Assembly (NCBI GenBank): GCA_965228695.1
Contig: CBDDIB010000002.1
Coordinates: 1,364,001 to 1,428,000 of the forward strand
DNA: 64,000 nucleotides
Direction: 5' to 3'
DNA from: JAJFJD01 sp965228695
Lineage (GTDB): Bacteria > Pseudomonadota > Alphaproteobacteria > UBA8366
Below, one piece after another: positions 56,431 through 64,000 of this stretch (the stretch's first letter is position 1; every line of letters starts with the position of its first letter). The notes beneath the pieces are model-generated. The model was given only the letters and a program-made list of their open reading frames with translations, had not been told where the DNA came from and searched no databases. A program made the translations under genes and the position numbers.

Positions 56431-56528
56431 ATGGGGCGAGCCGGACTCGGCGAAGCTTGCACTTCCTGGCCATCACCGTAGGATGACCACGGGTCGCGGC
56501 GGACGCGATCGCAGGGTCGAGGCATCCG

Positions 56529-57071
56529 GTGCGTTCCAGTTTTTACGGCATTCTTATTTTTGCGGCGCTGACCGTCGGGATCGGCGCTTGCGCGCCGGTC
56601 GCCGATAAGGGTGCTGCCGGCAATGCAGCGGATGGCACGGACGGAACGGCGGCAACGGCCGCCACCGTTCCGTCGGAACCCTTGCCGGTTTTGGACGGCG
56701 GCCTCGGGCAGTATTCGATGGGCGGCCTGTTGGGCGGTCCGAACGGCGATGCAGGGACGGTTACCGGCATCTCGATCAAGGGCGCGTTGTTGCAGGGGCC
56801 GTTCGTCACATTCCTGGAACGGGGCGACATCGACCGCGCCTACAAGTCCGCCAGCTATACATTGGAGACTCAGCCGTCCGGTCAGACCCGGATTTGGCGC
56901 AATCCGCAAAACGGCCATTGGGGCACGATGACGCCGGCCCGCACCTATCTGAACGCGGAGGGACGGTATTGCCGTGAGTACCGGCAAACGGTCACGATCG
57001 GCGGGCAGGAGCACCAGGCCGGCGGCAAGGCCTGCCGGAGCGATGACGGCGTTTGGCAGGTCGTCAGCTAA
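56529..57071 (+). CDS. Lipoprotein, 17-kDa surface-antigen-like C-terminus
   Basis: A 180-residue lipoprotein with a GTG start and a lipobox ending in Cys21 (GIGAC). A long Ala/Thr/Gly-rich spacer leads to a domain with a glycine-rich GGLGQYSMGGLLGG stretch and the segment ERGDIDRAYKSASYTLETQ. This and the end CREYRQTVTIGGQEHQAGGK are the outer membrane surface-antigen (RT0821/17-kDa) pattern. It is probably an envelope protein of unknown role. Confidence 0.78.
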   Translation: MRSSFYGILIFAALTVGIGACAPVADKGAAGNAADGTDGTAATAATVPSEPLPVLDGGLGQYSMGGLLGGPNGDAGTVTGISIKGALLQGPFVTFLERGDIDRAYKSASYTLETQPSGQTRIWRNPQNGHWGTMTPARTYLNAEGRYCREYRQTVTIGGQEHQAGGKACRSDDGVWQVVS

Positions 57072-57083
57072 CGGCGGCTGTTC

Positions 57084-57596
57084 CTAGGAATCCGGATCCG
57101 GTTTCAAAACACGATGCAGGTCGAGCACCGGCGTGGCCACGTCGGTCTGGCACAACATGTCATGCACTTGGCCGCGATGGTGAGTCTGGTGGTTGAAAAA
57201 GTGGCTCACCAGCATGTCGACCGGATCGTCGAAGAGTCGCCCTTCGTTATTCTCGTATTGGATGGTCCCGGCAAGAAAGGTATCGGTAATATTCGCCGCG
57301 AAATCTTCGATCCGAGAGTCCTCGTCGGACCGTGCGGTGCGCAGGGCCTCGAAGTCCTCGTAAAGAATCGCGTCGAGACCGGTCGACGGAGCCTCGCGTC
57401 CGTCGAACCGGGCGAGCCAGATGCGGTCGCCAACCATGATGTGGTTGAGCGTGCCGTGAATGCTCTTGAAGAAGGCGGACCGGGTCTGTTTGCGGGCCAT
57501 GTCGCTCAGTTCGGCGCAGGACGCGTAGAGCCGCTCATTGGCGAGCCGATTGTAGCGCGCCAACTGCCGGATCGTATCGACGAAGCGGGCGGCCAT
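57084..57596 (-). CDS. DinB family protein
   Basis: A 170-residue helical bundle protein of the DinB/YfiT-like family, often metal-binding thiol-transfer or damage-inducible proteins. NRLANERLYASCAEL, IHGTLNHIMVGDRIWLARF and VSHFFNHQTHHRGQVHDML carry the three His that bind a metal. The substrate is unknown. It starts 13 bp after the PmbA stop on the same strand and is probably co-transcribed with it. Confidence 0.87.
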   Translation of the reverse strand: MAARFVDTIRQLARYNRLANERLYASCAELSDMARKQTRSAFFKSIHGTLNHIMVGDRIWLARFDGREAPSTGLDAILYEDFEALRTARSDEDSRIEDFAANITDTFLAGTIQYENNEGRLFDDPVDMLVSHFFNHQTHHRGQVHDMLCQTDVATPVLDLHRVLKPDPDS

Positions 57597-57612
57597 GGCG
57601 GGGATGCTGCGA

Positions 57613-58983
57613 TCAGTTGCCGGCGACGGTCATGCCGTCGATGCGGACCGTCGGCGCGTTCACGCCATAGCGGAATTCCAGGTCGTCCGCCGCCTGCATG
57701 TTGAGGAACATGTTTTTGAGGTTGCTCGCCACGGTCATCTCGCTCACCGGATAGGCGATTGCGCCGTCCTCGATCCAGAACCCGGCCGCGCCCCGGCTGT
57801 AGTCGCCGGTCACATTATTGATCCCGAAGCCCATCAGCTCGTTGACGTAGAATCCTTCCTTGATGTCGCCGATCAAGGCGTCGCGGCTTTGTTCGCCGGG
57901 CGTCAAATAAAGATTGGTGGTCGACGGGGAGGGCGGGCCGCTGGTGCCGCGCGATGCCCGGCCGGTGGTTTCCAATTCGAGCTGCCGCGCCGCGCTGAGA
58001 TCGAGCACCCAGCTCTTGAGCACGCCGTCATCGACGAAGGCGATGGAGTCGTTGGCGATGCCTTCCGCGTCGAAAGGCTTCGAGGCGAGGCCGCGCTTGC
58101 GGTGCGGGTCGTCGATGATCGATAGCCCCTTCGGCAGGATCTGTTCGCCCATGCTGTCTTTCAGGAAGCTGGTGCCCCGGCCGATCGCGGCGCCGTTGAT
58201 CGCGCCCGCGAGATGCCGCAACAAGCCGTTCGACACGCGCGGGTCGTAGACCACGGGCACTTTCTTGGTCCCGACCTTGCGGGGATTGAGCCGCCGTACC
58301 GCGCGCTCGCCGGCCAGCCGGCCCACCTCGGCCGGGTCGTCCAGGTCGGCGGTGTAGACCGCGCTGGTGAATTCGTAGTCGCGCTCCATCCCGGTGCCTT
58401 CGCCCGCCAGCATGGCGGCGCCAATACTCTGCCGCGAAACGGCATAACTGCCGGAGAAACCGTTGGACGCGACGAGTGCCACGCCCGACCGGCCCCAGCT
58501 CGCTTCCGCGCCCTCGGAATTGGTGACGCCGTCCACGGCGCGGGCCGCATCCTCGCACTGACGCGCCCGTTCGATCAGCGTTTCGGGTGTCGGCTCTTCC
58601 GCGTCGCAGATTTCGAGATCGGCGACCGGGCCCGTGAAAATCTGACCCGGATCGGCGAGGCCGCAATACGCGTCTTCCGGGACCGTGCGCGCCATCGCGA
58701 CGGCGCGGTCGACCAACTCCTTCAACGCCGCCGGTGATGCATCGGAGGAGGAGACGATGGCCTGTTGCTTGCCGATCAGCACGCGCAGCCCGAGGTCGGT
58801 GCTTTCCGACCGTTCCAGTTTCTCGATCTCGCCAAGGCGCTGGGAATGCGACAGTGAAATGCCCGACACGGCGATGGCGTCGGCGCTATCGGCACCGGCG
58901 GCTTGGGCCTTGCCGATAAGGTCGGACAACAGGTCGAGCGCGTCGTGTTCGTTGGTGAGTGTCGACGATGAATCGCTGGGCAT
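57613..58983 (-). CDS. pmbA: Metallopeptidase-like protein TldD/PmbA family (PmbA)
   Basis: A 456-residue member of the TldD/PmbA family. The N-terminal domain (LIGKAQAAGADSADAIAVSG, LRVLIGKQQAIVSSSDAS) and the C-terminal beta-barrel end (LGFGINNVTGDYSRGAAGFWIE) are typical of PmbA. PmbA pairs with TldD to cleave leader peptides such as microcin B17; PmbA itself lacks the HExxxH catalytic motif, and none is seen here. No tldD lies in this window. Confidence 0.88.
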   Translation of the reverse strand: MPSDSSSTLTNEHDALDLLSDLIGKAQAAGADSADAIAVSGISLSHSQRLGEIEKLERSESTDLGLRVLIGKQQAIVSSSDASPAALKELVDRAVAMARTVPEDAYCGLADPGQIFTGPVADLEICDAEEPTPETLIERARQCEDAARAVDGVTNSEGAEASWGRSGVALVASNGFSGSYAVSRQSIGAAMLAGEGTGMERDYEFTSAVYTADLDDPAEVGRLAGERAVRRLNPRKVGTKKVPVVYDPRVSNGLLRHLAGAINGAAIGRGTSFLKDSMGEQILPKGLSIIDDPHRKRGLASKPFDAEGIANDSIAFVDDGVLKSWVLDLSAARQLELETTGRASRGTSGPPSPSTTNLYLTPGEQSRDALIGDIKEGFYVNELMGFGINNVTGDYSRGAAGFWIEDGAIAYPVSEMTVASNLKNMFLNMQAADDLEFRYGVNAPTVRIDGMTVAGN

Positions 58984-59034
58984 AGGGCAGATCTTTCCGT
59001 CTCTCAGAAGGGCAGGTGTCCGGCGAACGGACAG

Positions 59035-59292
59035 TCACTGAAAATGGGTCAGGATCGAGACGATTACAACCGCGATCAGCAGTGCCAGCGTCAACAGGAA
59101 TAGTTTCCGGGCGCGGTAGAATTCCTCGGGCGTGACCATCGGCGTTTCGCCAGTCTGCTCGGCCAGGATGCGCGCGCGTTCCTCGCGCCGTTCGCGCAGA
59201 CGGCGCATGATGTAGCGCGACAGCAGGAACAGGATGCCGACCGCTATGGCGATCACCCAAGCGTATTCGCGGATCAGGTCGTTCGACGTCAT
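59035..59292 (-). CDS. Small membrane protein of unknown function
   Basis: An 85-residue protein with two hydrophobic segments (YAWVIAIAVGILFLLSRYIM and LFLLTLALLIAVVIVSIL) joined by a charged loop of about 35 residues (LRERREERARILAEQTG). No family was recognised. It is probably an inner-membrane protein. It lies 50 bp upstream of pmbA on the same strand. Confidence 0.65.
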   Translation of the reverse strand: MTSNDLIREYAWVIAIAVGILFLLSRYIMRRLRERREERARILAEQTGETPMVTPEEFYRARKLFLLTLALLIAVVIVSILTHFQ

Positions 59293-59332
59293 GCGCCGCA
59301 GTATAGGCGAGCCGCCGCGGGAGGTGAATCGC

Positions 59333-59752
59333 TTAAGGCCGCCCGCCGATCCAGAACAGGTAGAGCGCGTAGAGACCTGCCAGCGCCAGCATCAGCCATG
59401 TCACCGTCTGTCCGACGATCCGCCCGAAGGACGGCCCGGTCGTGCTGTACAAGCCCTGTGCATGCAAGACCCGGGCGACGAAGAGGCCCGCGCCCAGCAC
59501 ATGCACCGCGGCTACCGGCGCCCCCAGCATCTCGACGATGAGCAGGAGCACCAGACTCAATGCCACGTATTCGGCATTGTTCGCGTGCACCCGAATCGTC
59601 TGCAGCAGCGCTGCATTATTACCGTCGCCGATGTCTATGCGTTCCTTCGCGCGATGCAGGCTGACGCGCATTGCGAGTAAAACGGCGAGCAGGCCGTTCA
59701 GGCCCGCATAAAGCGCGGTGATGACCGGCAATGTGATTTGCACGGATTGCAT
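59333..59752 (-). CDS. MAPEG family membrane protein
   Basis: A 139-residue four-helix membrane protein. ALLQTIRVHANNAEYVALSLVLLLIVEMLGA is the MAPEG signature (the E-R-x-x-x-A-x-x-N-x-x-E pattern replaced by RVHANNAEY), with the final FWIGGRP. MAPEG proteins often have glutathione transferase activity. It is preceded by a long gap towards the DUF427 gene on the opposite strand. Confidence 0.85.
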   Translation of the reverse strand: MQSVQITLPVITALYAGLNGLLAVLLAMRVSLHRAKERIDIGDGNNAALLQTIRVHANNAEYVALSLVLLLIVEMLGAPVAAVHVLGAGLFVARVLHAQGLYSTTGPSFGRIVGQTVTWLMLALAGLYALYLFWIGGRP

Positions 59753-59946
59753 TGAAATTCCCCCGATTGAACCGACAGTCCCGGAGCAAGTCTACGCCGC
59801 CGCCGTGCGGTCGGTCTTCACCCTTGCGTGAGGGACGCGGTGAACGGCGGAATCCAGAGCGCCGCACCGACATCAATCCGTCTTTGGCGTTTGAGGTGGA
59901 TTTCATCGGCATGATACCGTTGAGGTCAACCGAAAGGAGGGGATCG

Positions 59947-60387
59947 ATGACGGAAGTGCCAAAATCAACCGGGCCCGCACCGGGGTTTGCCGCGTCGCCC
60001 GGCTATCGTGTCGACATGGAGCCGTGTCCGAAGCGCATTCGCGTGAAGGTCGGCGATGAGGTTATCGCGGATTCCACCGGCGCGTTGCTCATGCTCGAGA
60101 CCAATCACAAGGATCTCTATTACTTTCCGCGCGCCGATATTCGCATGGACTTGATGGCGCGCAGCGACAGTACGTCCTTCTGACCCTACAAGGGCCATGC
60201 GGCCTACTACTCCGTGCGGGTAGGTGATCGAATCGAAGAAGACATCGCGTGGTCGTACGAGACCCCGTATGACGAAGGCGAATCCTACGCCGGCTATATC
60301 GCGTTCTACTGGGATAGGGTAGACAAATGGCTCGCGGACGAGGACGAAATCGCCGAGCAACCGTATAGCGCCGGCGAGAGGAAATGA
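59947..60387 (+). CDS. DUF427-family selenoprotein with in-frame TGA (Sec79)
   Basis: A 147-codon gene with a strong AAAGGAGGGG site, interrupted only by TGA at 60181-60183. Upstream it reads DUF427-like: RIRVKVGDEVIADSTGALLM, then YYFPRADIRMDLMARSDSTSF. Downstream, in the same frame, it continues PYKGHAAYYSVRVGDRIEED, then AWSYETPYDEG and YIAFYWDRVDKWLADEDE. In the family the residue at the TGA is Cys in a CPWKG or CPYKG motif, so TGA sits exactly at a conserved Cys. Cys-to-Sec replacement is the classic sign of a selenoprotein. A SECIS-like hairpin with a bulged T and a GT-starting loop lies at 60207-60223. The TGA is followed by C, a weak termination context. A nonsense mutation is the alternative. 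Confidence 0.85.
60207..60223 (+). promoter_or_regulatory. SECIS-like hairpin for the DUF427 gene
   Basis: The stem CTAC (60207-60210) pairs with GTAG (60220-60223). T60211 is bulged, CC (60212-60213) pairs with GG (60218-60219), and the loop is GTGC (60214-60217), which starts 31 bases after the TGA. A bulged U in the 5' arm and a loop starting with GU are known features of the E. coli SECIS. A competing GGCC hairpin sits at 60193-60204. Confidence 0.5.
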
Positions 60388-60424
60388 TGACTCGAGCCGT
60401 TTGCGGGGAAAGCGAGAGGAACCC

Positions 60425-61426
60425 GTGACAAAGATATTCCGGCGGCAGATCGGCGATGCGACCGCGTGGAAAAGCACCGAGATGAAAGCGCGCGACGATT
60501 GGCTCCACGTCCTGACGGAAGCCGAGGTCGGGGATCTCGACCGAGCCCTGCGCGCGGTGCAGCAGAGCGGTTTGGAAATGGCCGCGGTCACGAAAAATGA
60601 TTTCCCCTTGCCGGTGTTGGAGCCCTATCTCGCCGATTTGGAGAAGACCGTGCGCACCGGCCGCGGGTTTGCACTGCTGCGCGGCATTCCGGTCGACCGA
60701 TATACCGCGGAAGAGGTCTTCCTCATTAAATGGGGCATCGGCACGCATCTGGGCGAGAAGGTATCCCAGAACGCCTACGGCGACCTGCTCGGTCATGTCT
60801 ACGATCATGGGCGCGATCCGAAATCCACGCGAACCCGGGGCTACCAGACCCGTGGCGAGCTGCGGTTTCATGTCGATCGCGCCGACATGACATCGCTTCT
60901 CTGTCTGCGCACGGGCCGGAAAGGCGGATTGAGCCGCATCGTCAGTTCCATGTCCGTTCACAACGAGATACTTGCCCGGCACCCCGAATATCTGCCGCCG
61001 CTCTATGAAGGGGTGCCCTATATCCATATCGAGGAAGCGGGCGAGATGCGAAGCTGGAAGGAGCCGGTCTTCAGCGTCACCGACGATGTTCTGAGCTGTT
61101 CCATCCGCCGCAACACGGTGCAAAAGGCGATCGAGCGGTCGGGTATAGAGATGACGCCGCTGGAGACGGCAGCCCTCGAATTTTTCGATTCGGTGGCGGA
61201 AGATCCCGAATTCGTCCTCGAGATGGAACTCGAGCCCGGCGACATTCAGTTCGTCAACAACTACACCATCCTGCACGGCCGGACGGCCTTCGTCGACGAT
61301 GCGGCGCGGGAAATGAAGCGCCATCTCGTGCGCCTCTGGCTGCGGTTCTTCTCCCCCCGTCCGACCGCCGCGTTTATCCGCGAACAGTACAACGGAATCG
61401 AGAAGATGCTGGAGCGCGAGACTTAG
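60425..61426 (+). CDS. TauD/TfdA family dioxygenase
   Basis: A 333-residue non-haem iron, 2-oxoglutarate-dependent dioxygenase of the TfdA-like clade. The iron triad is likely His and Asp in LRFHVDRADMTSLLCL and the later His in NNYTILHGRTAFVDDAARE. The final Arg for 2-oxoglutarate is in KRHLVRLWLRF. The start is the GTG at 60425, four bases after GAGAGGA. The longer TTG frame from 60401 is not used. It starts 37 bp after the DUF427 stop and may share its transcript. The substrate is unknown. Confidence 0.85.
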   Translation: MTKIFRRQIGDATAWKSTEMKARDDWLHVLTEAEVGDLDRALRAVQQSGLEMAAVTKNDFPLPVLEPYLADLEKTVRTGRGFALLRGIPVDRYTAEEVFLIKWGIGTHLGEKVSQNAYGDLLGHVYDHGRDPKSTRTRGYQTRGELRFHVDRADMTSLLCLRTGRKGGLSRIVSSMSVHNEILARHPEYLPPLYEGVPYIHIEEAGEMRSWKEPVFSVTDDVLSCSIRRNTVQKAIERSGIEMTPLETAALEFFDSVAEDPEFVLEMELEPGDIQFVNNYTILHGRTAFVDDAAREMKRHLVRLWLRFFSPRPTAAFIREQYNGIEKMLERET

Positions 61427-61445
61427 CAGACGGGCTGTGCGGGCC

Positions 61446-61898
61446 TTAGTCCTGCGTGCCGTGCTCGCCCGGGATGATGATCTCGGCGCCAAGCTGGGTC
61501 ACGATCGACCCGACATCGAAGAAAACCGTTTCACCCCAGATCTTGTCGTCCCGGAAGTGCCACGCGACCAACGAGCGGATGCGAACACGCTTGTCCGTCG
61601 GCGGGATGCCGAAAAAGGACCCGCGATGGGTCCCGGTCCACTGGTTTTCGGTGACGATACAATCCTCGTCGGCCGAGAGGTATCGGTGGATTTTGACGTT
61701 GAAGTCGGGGAAGGCTTCCCAAAGCAGACGATATCGTTCCGCGACTTTTTCAGGACCCACGAAGCGCTCGGGGAACCCGGCGATATCGTTGAAGCAATCG
61801 TCCGTGAACCCGTCGAGCACGCGGTCCATATCGTGTGAACTTTCGGCTTCTAAATGGTCCTCGAGTACCGCGAGACGTTCGGGCGGAATGTTTGCCAT
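61446..61898 (-). CDS. SnoaL-like / NTF2-fold ester cyclase family protein
   Basis: A 150-residue small alpha+beta barrel protein of the SnoaL-like polyketide-cyclase type. VLDGFTDDCFNDIAGFPERFVGPEKVAERYRLLWEAFPDFNVKIHRYLS is the family N-terminal pattern, and WTGTHRGSFFGIPPTDKRV the conserved cavity loop. Members act on small aromatic or polyketide-like compounds, or have no known activity. It is convergent with the dioxygenase gene. Confidence 0.83.
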   Translation of the reverse strand: MANIPPERLAVLEDHLEAESSHDMDRVLDGFTDDCFNDIAGFPERFVGPEKVAERYRLLWEAFPDFNVKIHRYLSADEDCIVTENQWTGTHRGSFFGIPPTDKRVRIRSLVAWHFRDDKIWGETVFFDVGSIVTQLGAEIIIPGEHGTQD

Positions 61899-62141
61899 GG
61901 TCGGCTCCTTACGGGGATGTTTCCGTCGGTTTCCGGTAGATCAACATATTCGGCATAGACGCTACCACGCCCGTGCATCCCTGTAGCGTTCCGCACCATG
62001 CCGTTCGCTGCCGCATTTCGTGATCGGCATTTTCTATCGAAAACTGGAGTTCAATTTATTGGAACCCGAGATCCTGCGGCACCATGTCAGGGTGGCGAGG
62101 GCGCACTTCCGCGTCCCGGGCAGAAAAAACGAGGCTGAAAG

Positions 62142-62909
62142 ATGAACCCTCAGGCGTTACTCGATCAATTCTTGGGCTCGCAGAGCACGGCGGCTGCCGG
62201 GGAAACGCTCCGGTCGGCTTCCAGCAGCCTGTCCAACCCGAACGCGAAGGCCGCGTTGGGCGGCGTCGCGGCGGGCGGTCTTCTCGGTCTCTTGCTCGGC
62301 AACAAGAAAGCCCGCAAGAAAGTCGGCAAACTCGCGGGCGGTGTCGTCGGGTATGGCGGTGCGGCGGCCCTCGGCGCGCTCGCCCATCGCGCCTATCGGA
62401 ATTGGCAGGAACAGAAATCCCAACCGGCGCAGGCGGCGTCCACCCAAACTCCCCACACCCCCTCGCCGCCTGCGCCGGCCCCTTCCGGAACGTTGCCGCC
62501 GGTGGAGCCGCGGTTCAATCCGGCGGTCAATGTCGGGAACGATGGCCGCCCGTTCGCGCTCACGCTTGTCCGCGCGATGATCGCGGCGGCGAATGCCGAC
62601 GGGCATATCTGCGAGCAGGAGCGAAAGACCATCCTCTCGCATCTCTCCGCCTTGCAGCTCGACGCGGACGCCAAGAGTTTCGTGTTCGAGGCGCTGATGA
62701 CGCCCTCGACGCTCGACGAGATCGGCGACCTTGCCAACGGCCCCGAACAGGCGACGGAGGTCTATCTGGTGTCGCGCATGGCGATCGACCCGGACGATCC
62801 GGCGGAACAAGCCTATCTCGACAGTCTCGCCCGTCGGCTGGCATTGCCGCCCGCGCTTGTCGCGGAACTCGAAAGCCAGGTCAAGGCGCAGGTGTCGATC
62901 GCCGCGTGA
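62142..62909 (+). CDS. DUF533 / TerB-like protein
   Basis: A 255-residue protein of the DUF533 (YebE-like, tellurite resistance TerB-like) family. A glycine-rich hydrophobic N-terminal region (ALGGVAAGGLLGLLLGNKKARKKVGKLAGG and YGGAAALGALAHRAYRNW) gives one or two membrane segments. A Pro-rich linker follows, then a TerB-type helical domain at about 140-255 (LVRAMIAAANADGHICEQERKTIL, LVSRMAIDPDDPAEQAYLDSLA). The function is unknown. It is convergent with the truncated CoA-transferase gene. Confidence 0.83.
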   Translation: MNPQALLDQFLGSQSTAAAGETLRSASSSLSNPNAKAALGGVAAGGLLGLLLGNKKARKKVGKLAGGVVGYGGAAALGALAHRAYRNWQEQKSQPAQAASTQTPHTPSPPAPAPSGTLPPVEPRFNPAVNVGNDGRPFALTLVRAMIAAANADGHICEQERKTILSHLSALQLDADAKSFVFEALMTPSTLDEIGDLANGPEQATEVYLVSRMAIDPDDPAEQAYLDSLARRLALPPALVAELESQVKAQVSIAA

Positions 62910-62955
62910 CCGCGGTGCCGCCTCTCCTACCAAGGTTGAGGCCCCGACGCATTTT

Positions 62956-64000
62956 CTAGGATTTGTCTTCGGCGCGGATGATGCCGGCCTCGATCAGCGT
63001 CTCGATTGCGTTTGCCGACAGCCCGCCCACGTCGCGCAGGACCGTGCGCGTATCCTGACCGACTCGATGCCCGGCATGCTTCGCCCGGCCGGGGGATTCG
63101 GATAGGTGCGGCACCGGCGCGGCCATGGTGATCGCGTCGAGATCGTCGTCCGGAACCGGAACCAGCATCTCGCGCGCTTTATAGTGCGGGTCTGCGAAGA
63201 TGTCGGCCATGTTGAAGATGCGGGTCGCGGGGACCTGCGCCGCATCCAGCCGGTTTTCCAGGTCCGTCAGCGGCAGTTCCGCCGCCCAATCCGCAACGAG
63301 ACCGTCGATCTCGTCGGCATTTTCATTCCGGGCCGCCGCCGTCTTGAACTTGGCGTCGTCGGCGAGCGCCGGTTGGTTCATCACCGCGCACAGCCGGCGA
63401 AACACCGAGTCCGCGAAAGCGGCGATCAGGATGAATTGCCCGTCGCCTGTGGCGTAGAGATTGTTCGGCGTCGCTCCTGGCATCCGCGAGCCGACCCGCT
63501 CGACGACCTTCCCCAGCTTGTCGAAGTTCTGGGCATAGGGCTCCATGAAACTGAATGCGCATTCATACAACGCCGCGTCGATGCATTGTCCCTTGCCGGT
63601 CAGAATGCGGTGATGCAAGGCCGCGAGCACGCCGAACGCGCCGTAAAGACCGGTGATGTAGTCGGTGAGCGCGGTTGCCATGCGTCCCGGCGGACGGTCT
63701 GGATCGCCGTTGATGTAGCGCAGCCCGCTGACCGCTTCCCCGATCACGCCGTATCCCGGCCGCTGTGCATAGGGCCCGGTCTGGCCGAACCCGCTGATCC
63801 GCAGCATCACGAGGCGCGGATTAATCGCATCGAGCGCCTTGTATCCCAGCCCCCATTTCTCCATCTGGCCGGGCCGGAAATTCTCGATCAGCACGTCGCA
63901 TTCGGCGGCGAGCCGCCGGATCAGGTCGCGCCCTTCATCCGTGCGCAGATCGATCGCGACGGTGGATTTGCTGCGGAAGAGGCTGGCCGCATAGAGCGAT
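62956..64000 (-). CDS. CaiB/BaiF CoA-transferase family protein, truncated by window edge
   Basis: The 5' part lies beyond base 64000. The remaining frame of about 348 codons reads CaiB/BaiF CoA-transferase: SLYAASLFRSKSTVAIDLRT, AECDVLIENFRPGQMEKWGLG, and the mid-domain RISGFGQTGPYAQRPGYGVIGEAVSGLRYINGDPDRPPGR. The Asp nucleophile is expected in the following ALTDYITGLYGAFGVLAALH. The end DVGGLSANAIETLIEAGII is the family C-terminus. It transfers CoA between carboxylates, specificity unknown. It is a different subgroup from the racemase-like gene at 38401. Confidence 0.88.
   Translation of the reverse strand, partial: SLYAASLFRSKSTVAIDLRTDEGRDLIRRLAAECDVLIENFRPGQMEKWGLGYKALDAINPRLVMLRISGFGQTGPYAQRPGYGVIGEAVSGLRYINGDPDRPPGRMATALTDYITGLYGAFGVLAALHHRILTGKGQCIDAALYECAFSFMEPYAQNFDKLGKVVERVGSRMPGATPNNLYATGDGQFILIAAFADSVFRRLCAVMNQPALADDAKFKTAAARNENADEIDGLVADWAAELPLTDLENRLDAAQVPATRIFNMADIFADPHYKAREMLVPVPDDDLDAITMAAPVPHLSESPGRAKHAGHRVGQDTRTVLRDVGGLSANAIETLIEAGIIRAEDKS

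Noticed and set aside
60181..60183. Pseudogene explanation for the DUF427 gene
   Set aside because: There are no other frameshifts or stops, a strong ribosome-binding site is kept, and the TGA hits the conserved Cys position, where Sec is expected. It cannot be fully excluded without Sec machinery evidence.
60193..60204. GGCC-ATGC-GGCC hairpin as the SECIS of the DUF427 gene
   Set aside because: Its loop starts only 14 bases after the TGA, closer than known bacterial SECIS loops, and it is short; the 60207-60223 hairpin fits better.

Overview
This window looks like an ordinary stretch of chromosome from a GC-rich alphaproteobacterium, probably a free-living aerobic heterotroph of the Rhodospirillales type. 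That placement is inferred from gene families and codon usage; there is no rRNA, tRNA, insertion sequence, prophage or CRISPR array to anchor it. The gene content is rich in small-molecule and acyl-CoA catabolism: two CaiB/BaiF CoA-transferases, a type I CoA-transferase, a FadJ-type beta-oxidation protein, two TauD/TfdA dioxygenases, several SDRs, an aconitase X pair and a D-aminoacylase. These sit beside core functions (LeuCD, TypA/BipA, RF3, PmbA, OtsA, MscS).

The most notable content is two probable selenoprotein genes, each interrupted by one in-frame TGA. At 21919-23649 a UGSC-like protein reads through TGA at 22210-22212 to give a U-G-A-C motif. At 59947-60387 a DUF427-family protein reads through TGA at 60181-60183 at the position where relatives carry a conserved Cys (the Cys-Pro-Trp/Tyr-Lys-Gly motif). 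In both, the downstream frame is open, family-like and in phase, and a small hairpin that fits the bacterial SECIS rules lies just 3' of the TGA. SelA, SelB, SelD and tRNA-Sec are not in the window.

Layout: 0.3-2.9 kb amidohydrolase, redoxin and DUF3500. 3.4-5.9 kb an AT-rich secreted ORF of unknown function plus a gene-poor gap, which looks acquired. 5.9-11 kb D-aminoacylase, SDR, MscS and OtsA. 11.3-15.7 kb a FAD oxidoreductase divergent from an adenylation-thiolation-thioesterase protein, then a tiny membrane protein. 15.8-18.8 kb a hydroxyacid dehydrogenase, SDR and TauD run. 18.8-21.8 kb small lipoproteins, structured RNA candidates, a GNAT acetyltransferase and a small protein. 21.9-25.8 kb the UGSC selenoprotein, a bidirectional terminator and a chemoreceptor. 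26-35 kb Zn-peptidase, GT87, FadJ, LeuCD, TypA and a DksA-like protein. 35-38.3 kb DUF547 facing a DUF3047/ferritin-like/TIGR04283 operon. 38.4-42.4 kb acyl-CoA metabolism. 42.5-46 kb OmpA, a secreted unknown and RF3. 46.2-49 kb a threonine dehydratase-like enzyme divergent from aconitase X. 49-53.4 kb creatininase, sterol desaturase, and a coupled SDR and glycosyltransferase. 53.4-56.4 kb an Lrp-type regulator divergent from a homodimeric 2-oxoacid dehydrogenase E1. 56.5-64 kb small lipoprotein, DinB, PmbA, MAPEG, the DUF427 selenoprotein, TauD, SnoaL-like, DUF533 and a truncated CoA-transferase.

Several starts were moved from the longest open frame to an internal codon on the basis of a ribosome-binding site or family start; these are noted per gene. 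No database search was possible; family names come from recognised motifs and overall sequence character.
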